64,000 nt of DNA from Sarcocystis neurona (GCA_000727475.1 KL647300.1:1296833-1360832); one strand, 5' to 3'. Shown: positions 52,507-63,829, numbered from the stretch's first letter. The notes: generated from the sequence alone by a model not told the origin. Made by a program: numbers and translations.

Positions 52507-53272
52507 TCGCGCAATAGGGCGCCAGTGATTCGTTCGGTTAAATACTGCATTTGCATCGTCACAGATTCAACAGCGCGGACACTAGAAAATGTTCACGGGC
52601 GCGCACTGACGTGACAACCGGCTGTGAACGTTGTATCTAATGAATGGATTTACTAGAGCTCAACCGGAAACACCGTCGTCCGCCTCCCATCCTATAAGCT
52701 TTGGCAGCAATGAAACACTTTCAGCTTGTCAACAAAGCTTTCACTACGACAGAGCACGCAGAGAGTCTTCCGTCTCCTCTTCACCAAACATAACACCGAC
52801 GACTTTGTCACTGTAAGCTGGTGTGACTCTACGACGCAGTACTGATGGAAGCAGATTTAGTGCACAGCACAGATCTTCCAACAGGGACAGGTTGAACGGT
52901 TGTAGACAAAGCTTTGGCAGTGGAAACTCTATGGAACTTTTGTAAGAATGTATAGGGCACTCTTAAGCAAGCCCGTGACATTCTGTGCAGCCTAACGGGG
53001 GAGACGGACAATTTGTGTTCCTCTGTTTGCCTGACCTCATACATACGTTGTCTCCCATGGCGGCATATTCTAGTATTCCATATTGTCCATATTCTCTACA
53101 GCTATACAGGTATGTTTACCCCCGTCAAAGATTCCGCCCTGTCTGGCCCTCCTTACTTTCCACACCGACTGCGTCAGCGTAGTCCTCTAGTGCACCCTGT
53201 GCTCTGTGTGAGTATGTGTGTTGACACACAACTTATGAAACTGCAGGTCCCTGAACCTGATATGTTCGCCCG

Positions 53273-54148
53273 TTACAATACTTTCAGTGGCATTTCCGAT
53301 AAGCACCGACCTATGTCTCTTGCGTGCGGCTTACGTATGGCGACGCAGAGCGTTGCGTGAGCGACGACATGTGCGTTGATTGCATGTACGTGCAAGACGC
53401 GCTCCCCGTCGTCATGAGAGCAGGAATCAAGATACGCGGGCTTGGTGTCTCCAGTTGCACAGGTTGTCGCTCCGCCCGCGAGGCGCTGCCGATCGGTTGC
53501 GGCTGCTTTCAGTTTTTTTTCGCCGGCTCCTCCAGTGGCAGCCACACGACGTTTCTGAGCGCCGCTGCGCCTGTTGAAGAGCAGATGTACAAGTGCGCAA
53601 TTCTGCGTCCGGGCAAAACCTGGTGCAGCCTCTGCCTCGGTGAAAGCACTACTGGACAGTTCTGTCACTGCGTCTTTCTCTTTTCGGAGTGGAGCGGCTG
53701 TCAAGTCAGCCAAGTTGCCGCCGCTTCTTCCCCCTGCCTCCTTATAATCGCGCCTTTTTCTTGCGTGGACCGTGTCAAGTTGTGAAGCCGGTTGGCTCCG
53801 AACTGCTTCGTGATGCTCAGGAGGTGCCACAAAGTCTTCTTCATACTGCGGGGACTTCAACGCATCCTCGTAGGCCTTTTGCGTCTCGAAAAAAGAGCGA
53901 GCACACTCCTCAACAGAGAAGAGGTCTTGAATCCATTTGACGAACGCTAGCTTTGCCAGCTCACGCATAGGTGTTTTGACGGTCTGGGTGCCACCTGTGC
54001 TCCCGACTGACCGTAGAATACTCGCTTTATTGCCGGACACAGACATGCACGTACTGTGCCGCAGAACGACTGCATGCATGATACCTATAAAGAGAGGGTC
54101 AGGATGAGGAGGCGCCGCGAAAATACTCCGTTGGACTTCGTGAAACGC
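53273..54148 (-). CDS. Hypothetical protein, probable 3' exon
   Basis: The frame is open through acceptor GGCAACCTCTCTATGTCCTCAG (54,149-54,150) to TAA at 53,273-53,275; the first in-frame ATG is at 54,077-54,079. The central part is convincing: MRELAKLAFVKWIQDLFSVE, ECARSFFETQKAYEDALKSP and VTELSSSAFTEAEAAPGFAR, with basic patches (KRRDYKEAGGRSGG; AQKRRVAATGGAGEKKLKAA). The last 60 residues are less typical and may lie beyond an unseen donor. Helical, charged and without membrane segment. No family recognised. Confidence 0.5.
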   Translation of the reverse strand, partial: AFHEVQRSIFAAPPHPDPLFIGIMHAVVLRHSTCMSVSGNKASILRSVGSTGGTQTVKTPMRELAKLAFVKWIQDLFSVEECARSFFETQKAYEDALKSPQYEEDFVAPPEHHEAVRSQPASQLDTVHARKRRDYKEAGGRSGGNLADLTAAPLRKEKDAVTELSSSAFTEAEAAPGFARTQNCALVHLLFNRRSGAQKRRVAATGGAGEKKLKAAATDRQRLAGGATTCATGDTKPAYLDSCSHDDGERVLHVHAINAHVVAHATLCVAIRKPHARDIGRCLSEMPLKVL

Positions 54149-54731
54149 CTGAGGACATAGAGAGGTTGCCGAAACATTAAAGCGCACACAGGAAAGAGAA
54201 TCTCACAATCGTGAGGTCTACAACCGAGCGGAGCTCAGGTGGTATAAAAGCGAGAAGGAAGAAAGCTGTTTGTGTAGGAAAACACTGCAACCTGCGTTAT
54301 AATTGAAAGGTTGATACTTCACAAGTGTCTTTCTTTGACACGGGCGGCAGACGTTAGGCCGGAATCACGACGAAGCGTCTGTACTTCCCTTTGACTTCGC
54401 ACTTCCATGATAAACAGACAAGGACAAAGGCGTAAGCAACAAAGCTGGAGAGCAGTGTCTAGCGAAGTGTGTCTGTACGTGTTTAGCTCTGCGCCCGTAT
54501 ATCTATTTGGGGCTGCAGCCACATAGATTTCCAGTTGTCAAGCGCCTCACCACGTACGAAGTGCGTTACACACCTCTGAACTGACTTCCACGCATTTTTC
54601 TCTCTAAGCTGGCCTCGGCCTATATGTAGGATGTTTAGTGTATACGATTCCGAAGGAAAAGAAAGCCGTCATCCTAGAGACCTGAGAGATACAGTGTCTA
54701 TGAATATCATGGCCATCGATTGGTGCGGGAC

Positions 54732-54994
54732 TTAGCAGACCTCTTCTGTGAAAGGAAACTTTTGTTGCTTTACAGCAGGATGGCCTTTCCCCGTCGTCGA
54801 CCGCAGCAGTCCTCGCTGTCTATTCACTGACAAACGTAGCCGGTTGGCGGCAGTAAGTGTAATTACATCGAAAGAATGGGTCAGCAGCACGTGCCAATCC
54901 TGCTGCTGCAAGTGCATCTCAATCTGTCCTTGAGCTTCATCGTTGACCAGCTGAAATCGGGGTAGTTGTGTCAGCAAGCCTTCAGTAAGGTATT
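54732..54994 (-). CDS. Terminal exon, unknown folded domain
   Basis: Acceptor TGCAATTGTGTGTTCTCAG (54,995-54,996), then YLTEGLLTQLPRFQLVNDEA, QGQIEMHLQQQDWHVLLTHS, FDVITLTAANRLRLSVNRQR and KQQKFPFTEEVC, TAA/TAG region at 54,732-54,734. Well-mixed globular composition with no low complexity. A donor-like GAAGAG|GTCTGC precedes the stop. It may belong with the exon at 56.4-57.0 kb on the same strand. Confidence 0.5.
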
Positions 54995-55523
54995 CTGAGA
55001 ACACACAATTGCAGCACATGATGCCGGAAAAATGTACACGCATGTGGTGTATCTGATGAACGTTACGTGTGCGAGGCAGATTTACGAAAAAAACTACCCT
55101 TTCGATACAAGCGAGAAACAATTATCGACTGCCCTACAGATAGCCAGCAACGTCTCCTTAGAGCAACGATACACAGTCAGAAATTGTCGCGATACCGCAT
55201 TGTACACGCCCAGAACGCTTGTACGTTTCCCCGTGGTACGTCTTTTGCAGCCGATACACGCAGGGCTGCCCGTAAGTTAGCCGACGTAAATGAATGGAGA
55301 TCCACCACAAGCATGTGGCCTCAGAACAGCTACGTAGAGGGTACCCCACGTGCACATCAACAAGGATTCTCACCCGGCACCGAAACCCCCATCGTTTACG
55401 TGCACGTCCGCGGCAGACACTAGCGGACGAGCGTCACGAATCGAGGCCACCCGCCAGAAATGTTCGCTCATCGTTACGGACGCCTGACCATTACGAGGAC
55501 ACCGAACTGCGCCGCGTCTCGCT

Positions 55524-55916
55524 GTGCGCGCGTGTGTTCGTGGAGAGGGGATATGGCACTTACGAGTGACTGCAGTTGAGAAATGTCGTGTCAGCAAAAA
55601 ACGTGGTCCCAGCTGTCGTATTCGTCTTGATCGAGTACGCATATATGTTACCCTAGAGTCTGTCGAATTTATACACCCACCGCATCGTAGCTCCGCACTA
55701 CATATACATGGACAGATTCTTTTCTCGACCGACGCCGCATACGTGCAGTGGACGTCTGTTTCCACTAACGACACGCAGAAGGTTACGTGCGAAGCAGTAA
55801 CTGTGCTCCTCAGCGCTTTTTCTGCGGTACAGCTAAGGCGTGCACGTCTTCTCAGCGTCTCAGCTTTGTCTGTAGGCGAGCCCGGCTGCGACAGGTTCGT
55901 CGCGAGGGCAGCGTAG
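55524..55916 (+). CDS. Candidate plus-strand exon (with a possible first exon at 55,032-55,280)
   Basis: The plus frame contains YVTLESVEFIHPPHRSSALH, HGQILFSTDAAYVQWTSVST and NDTQKVTCEAVTVLLSAFSA, TAG at 55,914-55,916, with beta-strand-like alternation. An ATG frame at 55,032 (RQIYEKNYPFDTSEKQLSTA) upstream on the same strand is plausible as an earlier exon. A minus-strand frame of 134 codons overlaps 55,370-55,774, so certainty is low. Confidence 0.3.
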   Translation: MRACVRGEGIWHLRVTAVEKCRVSKKRGPSCRIRLDRVRIYVTLESVEFIHPPHRSSALHIHGQILFSTDAAYVQWTSVSTNDTQKVTCEAVTVLLSAFSAVQLRRARLLSVSALSVGEPGCDRFVARAA

Positions 55917-56398
55917 CTGCAACCTCGTCATTGATACCTGGAAGTTGCGTCCCTGGTTTGCGCACCCCAGGTAGGAACTCTGAGCTACCTATTACAAGAG
56001 AGAATCTAAAGGAATGTCAGCTGGCTGAGGAGGCGTGAATGCACGCAGGAGGCATACTCACACGCCCAACGTACAGTTGAGTGCTTCCTGCTGCAGGTCG
56101 TTCTCACCGGTGGGACTGCGACCGATCTCCACCAGCGTGGGGTGCACCAGTGGTCCCCTGTATCTCAAGAAACATTCTGCAGATAAATCACAAGCAGAGA
56201 ATAACGGTATGTTTTCCAGACGGACACGTGAGGTTTCTCGGTTCTCTTTTATCTATGAAGGGAGTTTACAGCCTTGACACATTACGATGCGGAATAGGCT
56301 GCCGAAGTTGCTCCAGCGCACGAACTGCACGACACCAGGTCCGTGTACGGCGCTTCACTCTTCAAGACGTTCGAGCTTTTGTTAAAGGGCACAGTTAT

Positions 56399-57010
56399 TC
56401 ACACAGGGTTTTTTCGAACCCACTCTGCGGCTCCGTCTGCACTCATTAAGGAAAGTTTCTTCGTAGTCTGTATTTCGCACAAAAAATTCTCTATAAAGTA
56501 TGCTTGCGACTGAAACATGTCAGTAGGCCCCGACAAGCCACGCAGACCTTCGCTCCCTACAGACGTCTGCTTGTGTAAGACGGAATCATTCATTCTAGTT
56601 GACAACTTCGTAACAGCAAAAAGGATACTCATCTTTTTGCTCTTCACTTGCGTTGAGGACGATCGTTGGATTCTGAAACATGTTCGACTGGCCGTAAAGA
56701 GACAACGAACGTACCAACCCACTAAACGTCGCAGCCGGTGTTCTTCTTTGTTCAGTGCATACAAGAAGGCACCTTGAAGCACTACGTGGACAGGTGCATC
56801 ACAACTTGTTCTGCAGGCTCCTTCTGTAGCTCTGCAGGGCGCCCAGACTTTTTGCCGAAAAAAACCTGATGACTGCTTTTCTTTCTGTTCCGTGACGCTG
56901 CACAGGACTTCCCCACCCCCGGCGAAAGGACAGGTGCACGCGACGGGTCGTGAGCGCAGGGTGTGGAGTTCCTCTGCAGACTCGTGTGCGGCTCGTACAA
57001 TAATCACATC
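56399..57010 (-). CDS. Possible PH-domain exon
   Basis: Acceptor ACTTTTGTCCATCCCAG (57,011-57,012), then 203 open codons to TGA at 56,399-56,401. It starts DVIIVRAAHESAEELHTLRS and later has a PH-like series: VHVVLQGAFLYALNKEEHRL, a Trp-containing strand, TCFRIQ, an insertion of about 50 residues, FLCEIQTTKKLSLMSADGAA and the closing helix EWVRKN. Pleckstrin-homology folds end with a strand reading as an oxidised-looking Leu-x-Ala-Asp followed by a helix with an invariant Trp, which this fits. The tail may continue past a GTGTGA donor at the stop. PH domains bind phosphoinositides or protein partners at membranes. The assignment is inference. Confidence 0.45.
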   Translation of the reverse strand, partial: DVIIVRAAHESAEELHTLRSRPVACTCPFAGGGEVLCSVTEQKEKQSSGFFRQKVWAPCRATEGACRTSCDAPVHVVLQGAFLYALNKEEHRLRRLVGWYVRCLFTASRTCFRIQRSSSTQVKSKKMSILFAVTKLSTRMNDSVLHKQTSVGSEGLRGLSGPTDMFQSQAYFIENFLCEIQTTKKLSLMSADGAAEWVRKNPV

Positions 57011-57299
57011 CTGGGATGGACAAAAGTTCACCTATCCACAGAGAGAAGGAAGGTGAAAAGCCGGACGTGTCACAGAGAGAAGTGCCTTCAGAATTTCTAA
57101 GCATCTCATCTTTGCTTCAACCCGGAAAATAGAACCTTTCTTCACTACCACCCTCAACTGCACACAAATGGACTCAAATGTCGCAGCTGTACGCTGTACC
57201 AAGTTGGTCCGGTCGATAGCAAAGTAGCAGCGCTAAGACTGTTCGTGTCTCCGGTGGGTTAATCAGGGTCTACTTAGCCGTCCCGCATATTAGTGCAGT

Positions 57300-57720
57300 A
57301 CTAGGCCTGACCAACTTAGATGCTTTGAGTGTGACGCACTCGTGGGTACCTTTTGTGGGAACTTGGGAGAGAAGGTGGCTTCCTGGAGGTGTGAAGTGGC
57401 GTGCAACACAGGGACGCTACCTATGGTCTGACAACCTCCTGCGCACACGCTGTCTGTGCTATTGCTGCACGAGCTCAAAAATTCTGTTGGTGCTATTCTG
57501 CGGCATGCGGGTGGTCTGAGGCACAAAGCCACATACGGGTGCAAAACGTTGAATAAAGGGTGTGTGTGTGCGGATAATTGAGGATGTACGGTATACTTGA
57601 ACAACTCTGCAGGTATACATACACATATATATACGCTGGCCTGCAGATAAGCACCTACTGGTATAAAATTGCAGGTGATGGATGTGCACGTAGACCGACC
57701 AAGTGGTGCACTCCGCAATA
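57300..57720. other. Open on both strands, unresolved
   Basis: A minus frame of 142 codons (ending SKHLSWSGLVLH) and a plus frame of 64 codons overlap. Neither has clear splice sites. Confidence 0.25.
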
Positions 57721-57753
57721 TTCGTGTCTGCAGACCGACCTACAGTTACACAA

Positions 57754-58203
57754 CTACCGGTCCACTCCTGTGAGACACGGACTGTTACCTCGGCTCGCTA
57801 GTTTATCTGCAAAGAAGACCATCCGAAAGCAACCAAATAGCACATAGTTCGCTATTTCCGCCACTGTGTGCACCGCTATCACAGTGTAGGACTGCAGATT
57901 GCTCTCGCGACAAATGCAGGACTGTCGGTCTGACGCTGGCGTTCGCCTACCCCTCGCTGTAGTAAGGTCTGGGGGAGCAACGCCACCGTGGCACTGGCGA
58001 ACATTATGCAGCAGTTGTACGGCAAGAGGCAGTAGCCGCGAGGCGCAGTACTCCTTCAACGACGAGGAGGAAAGAGAGCGGCAATACTCCTCCCCTTTCA
58101 GAAAGTTGCTGCGGGCGTCGCCAACTTGTAAACAGCGGAATCCTTCTGCACAAGAAGGACGTAGTACATTCAAATCAAAGAAATGCACGCCTGTGGCTAC
58201 CAC
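57754..58203. other. Coding-like on both strands, orientation unresolved
   Basis: Minus: 149 open codons with FDLNVLRPSCAEGFRCLQVG and CASRLLPLAVQLLHNVRQCH. Plus: 104 codons with SREAQYSFNDEEERERQYSS and PFRKLLRASPTCKQRNPSAQ. One is the antisense shadow of the other. Confidence 0.35.
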
Positions 58204-58367
58204 ACATGTGTAAGAGCCCTACGTTATAGTTCCACATGTAGGACAGGAGGGAACTGCGCTTTTTACATCGTGGTGGAGTGACGACACATGGCAATCTACT
58301 AGGAGACGTTCACGGCCGTTGTACCAGGATGCAATAGCGTTTACACACAGGCGACAAACGAGAGTGT

Positions 58368-58898
58368 CTACACACTTGCACAACCTGAAACGCTCATCAA
58401 AGTACACATTCGCTCGCGCAAGGAAATGGATGCCCAGAAAACACGAGCAAACACAGACTTAGAGAGGCGGAAAGTCAGGACATGCCGGGTGCGCACTAGT
58501 AAAGTTGCCGCCTGCGTCATATGTAAGAGTGCTCTTTCCGCAGAACAGGAGGGTGCAGCGATGACGACCTTTACAAGGACACCACCAACAACTACCGTAA
58601 GCAACAGCAGTAGCAGAGCAGCAGGCGCTGCGAAGGAAATTTCGTCAGAGAAGTTCTTGAGTCTGCACCTGCACACAATGCGTCCTTTATCGCAGTTGCA
58701 TACGCATTTCATACCACACGGCACGTCAGCGTGACCTGGCGTCGTGCAGTCACGAGTGTCCAAGTTGTTTTCAAGCTGTACAGTGACGCCAGCCCACTTC
58801 CAAGAAGAGACGACGTGACCGGCACAAATGCTCACCCAAAGAAACCTAAGTACACGAGAAAACGCGTCATCCTCCTGATGCGGCTTCTTCCTGCACAT
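58368..58898 (-). CDS. Cys-rich single-pass membrane protein
   Basis: ATG at 58,896-58,898, 176 codons to TAG. A hydrophobic N-terminal stretch (RVLRFLWVSICAGHVVSSWK) could be a signal sequence. Residues 45-75 hold a dense cysteine cluster (RDCTTPGHADVPCGMKCVCN, then CDKGRIVCRCRL: seven cysteines in about 30 residues). A strong transmembrane segment follows (FAAPAALLLLLLTVVVGGVL), then a basic tail. It looks like a type I surface protein with a small disulfide-rich ectodomain, resembling EGF-like or VWC-like cysteine spacing only loosely. Part of the tail may be intron. The plus-strand frame over the same interval (58,426-58,734) is judged a shadow because the minus reading gives a coherent signal, ectodomain and TM order. 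Confidence 0.55.
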   Translation of the reverse strand: MCRKKPHQEDDAFSRVLRFLWVSICAGHVVSSWKWAGVTVQLENNLDTRDCTTPGHADVPCGMKCVCNCDKGRIVCRCRLKNFSDEISFAAPAALLLLLLTVVVGGVLVKVVIAAPSCSAERALLHMTQAATLLVRTRHVLTFRLSKSVFARVFWASISLRERMCTLMSVSGCASV

Positions 58899-59079
58899 TG
58901 CTTGACAGATATGGTTTTTTTCCCCCTCTCTCTCTGTTTCTTCATCTCTCGCATACTGTGCACTAGCGACCCCGTCCTCTCCCCCTGCGCGTGTTCTTTT
59001 TCAAAAAAAACACCCTGAGTCTGCAGTGCTTTACTGTCGTAAAAAGTGACACTTTTCTCACGGCCTACCCAAGAGCCGC

Positions 59080-59125
59080 GGCAACCCAGATATATACATA
59101 TACGTATATATACATATATTTGTAT
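59080..59125. repeat. TATATACATA repeat
   Basis: Short ATATACATATACG block without coding meaning. Confidence 0.85.
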
Positions 59126-59751
59126 AGTGCAAAGTTACTGTGATGCTGTCGACGGCACTTGAAATCGCGTGTTTGACAAGGCCTACCCGTATTTACACAC
59201 GTGACTGTACACGTATTTCGGCTGCCTACATGCCTGGATTCTCTTCGTGTACAGCAGCACTGATATGTAGACTGATTTGAACTTTCTCTGGAGGACTTTC
59301 CTTGGCAGAAAAAGGAGAAAACTTATCTTTCACTGGGCAAAGGAGACGGGGCCTATGGGAAGGAGAAAGGCGGGAAAGCTCGAAGTGGAGGGAGAGGAAC
59401 ATCAGTGATCGACCGGGCAACACATATGTATCTGAAAGACGTAGAAGACTAAAAGGACGAGACTGAGGTCAAACGAAAAACCAAATCCACGGAGAGCGGG
59501 CGAAAAATCAGGGTTGCCGTTGTTCTTGGTAAGATATGTGTCTGTCATTTTGTTGCATTTGTGTCTTGCTATTCAAGTGCGCACTCAACGCGGACACCTC
59601 TCTCAACGAGTCGGGACGGTTCTAGGTGCGAAAACCCTGTGGAGGAAAGACGCAAGAAAAAGGACGTAAAGCCGCTGCAACCTCGAGGGAAGGTCATGGC
59701 AGGCAAGCGGCAGAGTCATTAAAGATTGCAAGGACGAAGACGTGCGCATAC

Positions 59752-59975
59752 CAGGCGCAAAACTCTACGTGAGGTCCACTCTGCGAAACCTCTGCGCACA
59801 CAGCTTCTTCTTTGCCGATGGGGGGAATCCGAATGAACTGCTGCGAAAACCAAGAACGCAGCCTACCAGACGCAAGCTGCTCAAAGTGAAGGACTTTCGT
59901 TGCAGCCTCGTCGACCTTGCCACTGTGGCTGACGAGTTCGCGCAGACTTCTCCAGAAGGCGAGTGTCACTTGTTT
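59752..59975 (-). CDS. Internal exon, unknown helical domain
   Basis: Bounded by an acceptor (TTTAAACGCGCAG, 59,976-59,977) and a donor (GCCTG|GTATGC). Reads KQVTLAFWRSLRELVSHSGK, VDEAATKVLHFEQLASGRLR, SWFSQQFIRIPPIGKEEAVC and SQSGPHVEFCAW. Helical with regular hydrophobic spacing. A plus-strand frame (59,742-59,987) is also open and charged, so I put moderate trust in the strand. Confidence 0.4.
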
Positions 59976-60059
59976 CTGCGCGTTTAAAGAGCGGCAACAC
60001 CCTGTCGAGTTCAAACAGTTTTATCTGTGGTCGAAGGCACCGGATACACACAAGCGTCC

Positions 60060-60460
60060 AGGTGTTCGCAAGACTTACATATATATATATATACATATGT
60101 GTTTATAGGTAATGCGTAGGATTTGTAGGTACCTCGCCTTATGAGGGAAAGGCAGACGGTGACTCACCTGTGCAAAGTGTCTGACGCGTCACCACATCCA
60201 CATACGCGCATGTGTACACACCTTTGCAGGCGCGCGTACATGTCTGTGCACGGTAGTATCTGTCCGTAAATATGCGGACTTTCCAGAACGTTAGGGGCTC
60301 ATAAATTGCCACGGTGAACGTTTCTGCTGCTTCTGCAAAAAAGCGCGTAGGTAAGTAGTTTCCCCAGCTTACACATGCTTCTGTCTACCTATCCGTCTAC
60401 GTAATCATCTAACTATGCATATACATATATATATATATAAATATATGTGTACGCACGCAA
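60060..60460. repeat. Scattered (TA)n/TATACA microsatellites
   Basis: TA-type blocks at 60,078-60,096 and 60,420-60,445 with GTGTGTAC-like spacers; no gene seen between. Confidence 0.75.
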
Positions 60461-60739
60461 AGACATATACGCCTCTACATTAGTTGCAAATGACCTCGGT
60501 AAGTGCAGCTTATGCAGAGATGTGTTAAGGCCGGTACACAGCACTTCGTGTGCTCAGCAGCTAGGTGCCTTTGAGAATTTTCGTGGATAACAAACACATA
60601 TCTCTGCCTCACTGGAGATGCACACGAGATAATTTCAGAAAGACGACTTCTCCGTCTTCTTAAAAGACGAAGCGGGCTGCTACAGACGCTGCGGATACCA
60701 AGGACGCGACCGAAGTAGCGTGGCAAACCACTGACACTG

Positions 60740-61590
60740 GTTCGCTCCTGTCTCCCTGAACACTGACATTAGCAGGCCGGCCTCAATAAACCCGATATGA
60801 AGTTGGCCGCGTCCTTGTAGAACCCTTGCAACTGTTGCAAAAGTGACTGTAGCTCTTTGATACTTTTGTGTGGTCTGGAAACACGGCGGGGAAGTAAGCG
60901 GTTTAGAAACTCAGTTGTGCTCGCGTTGTCGCAGTGAAGCACGCGCATGCCAAAGTACCTTTCCCGTTTCTGCGCCTGGGACGTCGAGGTTCATTCAGCA
61001 CGCGTCTCGGACTCAACAGCTGACGGTCTGTTTGTCACGTTGCAAGTTAAGCAAGAGGGCTGCTACACGTCAGTGCATGTAAGGAAGGAGCAATACGGAC
61101 TTTGAAATGAAGGGGCACAATAATCAAAATCTCGTGCACTAAGTGGAATTGCGTAGAAGTGGTCAAGGAAAAAACGAGGATGTAGAGAGTTTTCTTTCCC
61201 TGACAGCGCAGGCCGCGTACACATGAGTGACTGACCGGACACTGGAAGTCACGCAGGCACTTTCACTTAGCAGTGATCAACAACCGAGGAAGATGGCTTG
61301 CTATGGCTACGTAGACAGACGCATAGCTGTTTATTTGTGTGTTAAGAAGCAAACACACGGAACCTACTAAAACCCGTGGATCGACCACTGTGCCTGCATA
61401 GAAGTGCTTGCGTGGGTGTTGCTCGCGACTAGGTGGGAAACATACCTGTTTTATCTATGGATATCTGTATGTTCAAAGTATGGTAACTACTACTGGGACG
61501 GTGTATACCGGCGTGGGTGCAGATGGCAGCCGACTGCGTGGGTCTTCTGAAGAGTGAACGGGAATTGCTGCCATCTTAATTCACGTAACG
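60740..61590. other. No supported gene
   Basis: Only short frames; nothing recognised. Confidence 0.5.
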
Positions 61591-61597
61591 AACCGGC

Positions 61598-61801
61598 ATG
61601 TACCGTGGGAATGTCAACTCCTTGATTACAACCGGGCCTTTTTACATTCAGAGAGATACACCGTGGGCGCTTGACCTGGCCTCTGCCTGCGTCGCGTGCG
61701 ACACTATGTCAGACAACACCAGGACGGGAAAGGTGGAATGTACGTGCAGAGCAAAAATTGCTGTACCCCCAGCGCTTTTCTTCCGGGAAACGCCGCAGTG
61801 A
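61598..61801 (+). CDS. Small ATG ORF, tentative
   Basis: ATG at 61,598, 67 codons: MYRGNVNSLITTGPFYIQRD, TPWALDLASACVACDTMSDN, TGA. An overlapping plus frame (61,696-61,977) has a plausible middle (NCCTPSAFLPGNAAVKVRPS; GSDYAASALYPYEFARI). One spliced gene could use parts of both. Unknown. Confidence 0.25.
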   Translation: MYRGNVNSLITTGPFYIQRDTPWALDLASACVACDTMSDNTRTGKVECTCRAKIAVPPALFFRETPQ

Positions 61802-62149
61802 AGGTCCGACCAAGCGGATCCGACTACGCCGCGTCTGCCCTGTATCCCTACGAGTTCGCGCGTATATCTTTTCTCCTGTCTCATTCCTTTTTTTCTTTTT
61901 GTCTCTCAACATATGCACACTTGGGTGGACAGAGCAGGAGAGAGACACGTGAGACTACTGCTTTGATGCTTTGGTAGCAGTGACCGAACTGCTGTCATTG
62001 CAGCAGGGAGGGAACCTGCTGGCGTGTGCGCGTTGGCAGAGGCGTCCGTGTGCGACTCAACCGTCCACATACGATCTGAGGCCGTGTCACTGCCCAGATC
62101 TGTGGTACGCGTAAACGTCCCCACACCTGCGTAGTCACGCGTCTACGCA

Positions 62150-62250
62150 CACGTAGAGGTCTGTGTGTATGCATACATATACGTGCGTGTACAAGCACAC
62201 GTGTGTGGCGTATATATGTATATGCATATGTAAGTGTACGCGCGCAGACA
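62150..62250. repeat. TATA/TACG microsatellite
   Basis: Short TATGCATACATATACGTGCG-type repeat. Confidence 0.75.
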
Positions 62251-62259
62251 AGTACGACT

Positions 62260-62640
62260 ATGCATGCAGCCAAGTGCCGTTCACCAGTACGGTGAACACG
62301 ACCTTGCATTCCGCTATGGTGGAAGTGCCCGGCCTACCGTGCGAGCGAGGAGTGTTCTTTTCCGCGAAAGCGCTGCTGTCGTCGTGGGGTCGTCCATCAG
62401 GAGGGATAGGAGCTCCGCAGCACTGCCTTCACCTGAGGCCAACGAGGACACAGACACACGTACACACAGCCCCAAGTTAGGTGCATAGCCACGGCTTCGG
62501 CCGAAGAAAGCAAGAAGGAGAAGAGGAACACGGCGAAGGAGCACAGACAGAAACATTCGCCTACAGATGGCAGCAACCGTTCTAAAATGCTGCCCGCCCC
62601 ACTTGCTGTGCAGCTGCAAGCCTCTACAAGGGGCAGGCAC
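62260..62640. other. Coding-like on both strands, orientation unresolved
   Basis: Plus 62,234-62,488 reads YGEHDLAFRYGGSARPTVRA and SSAALPSPEANEDTDTRTHS. Minus 62,314-62,640 reads GEGSAAELLSLLMDDPTTTA and ALSRKRTLLARTVGRALPP. Either may be an exon. Flanked by microsatellites on both sides, like the island at 1,900-2,160. Confidence 0.3.
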
Positions 62641-62669
62641 CTAAACCACGACCAACGTTGTAGATCCTC

Positions 62670-62720
62670 CATATATATATGCGTGTGTATACATATATAT
62701 ACACACCCGTACGCACTTGC
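62670..62720. repeat. TATA/TACA microsatellite
   Basis: ATATATATATGCGTGTGTAT-type repeat. Confidence 0.8.
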
Positions 62721-63039
62721 ATATACACGTGTGCGTACTCGCACGCCTGCACCTCTGTGCGGCCGTGTTTGTGTAGAGGCGTACTCATAAGCAACAGCTG
62801 GTGGGCGAGGATCCGCGGTGACGGCGTAGTTTGCTCGGCAGCATTCCGTCTCTCGTCCGCCCAGTCAAAGCCACACGCGTAGTAGATTCACACACATAGC
62901 TGTAGACTTCTACACCTGCATGCCACTGCGCTAGGAGGTGCAGGATCATGCAGAACAGTGTTCCTGCATCACACTGTATAGATACGCTGATGCCCACAAG
63001 CGCTGGACTCACGGTATTTCTCCTATTATTTGACGTCCT

Positions 63040-63130
63040 AAGACAGATGCCAGGGTACACATTGAGCCCCATATATATATATATACACACGCTAACACGT
63101 AGGTACATGTAGACAACGCTATACACCTGC
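63040..63130. repeat. (TA)n / TACAC microsatellite
   Basis: CATATATATATATATACAC with flanking GTAGGTACATGTAG words. Confidence 0.8.
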
Positions 63131-63419
63131 GATCTCATATAAATGCAAAAAGGCATGTGTGCTGACACTCTGCATACACGGCTGCACACATAGAAGTATG
63201 TGTGTGTGATTGTGCCTAAGTACGTGCACTGGGCTCCGTTTTTAGAAAATGGGAATGAATGCGGAGCAGACGCTACAAGGAACGATTTGTCTTACTGCTC
63301 AGTTGCGATTCGTGCTACGAAAACCGATCTGCCACACATATGCACCTCAGTCTCACAGGGTGTTAGGCGCACTACACATCGCCAGCTGTCTCTACACCTC
63401 AGCGTTCGTCCAGTGCTCA

Positions 63420-63500
63420 TCGATCTCTCTCTTCTCTGTATTGCAGTGTTCCTTATTTCTGTGTTCCTTATTTCTGTGTACTTCCTTGAACGCACATGGG
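63420..63500. repeat. Short tandem GTGTTCCTTATTTCT, two copies plus partial
   Basis: GTGTTCCTTATTTCT occurs back to back at about 63,447-63,476, followed by a third partial copy; the surrounding strand is CT-rich. No gene assigned. Confidence 0.7.
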
Positions 63501-63829
63501 CGACGTCGTCGCAGACGTGAAATGCAGCTCGATTTCCTTTTGTACTTCTGCAGTGTGCGCAACCAGCGCCGACATTCTTCCATACATGTGTACACTCGAA
63601 GTGAGCACGGAGACAACTCTTTAGCGTAGAAGCGCAGAAGCGCAACTCCCGCAGTTTAGGTTTTTATAGTGGACGATGAAGCAGGAGGGTTTTTCTCAGG
63701 ACCAGGCCGTCGTTCGTGGAGGCCGCGCCTTCGCTCCGGGCAGATTGAACCACACGTTTACGTGTATACTTGGGGACAGGAACGTGGATCACCGCAGCGC
63801 AGGCCTCCTTTCCAACCGCACCTCGATAT

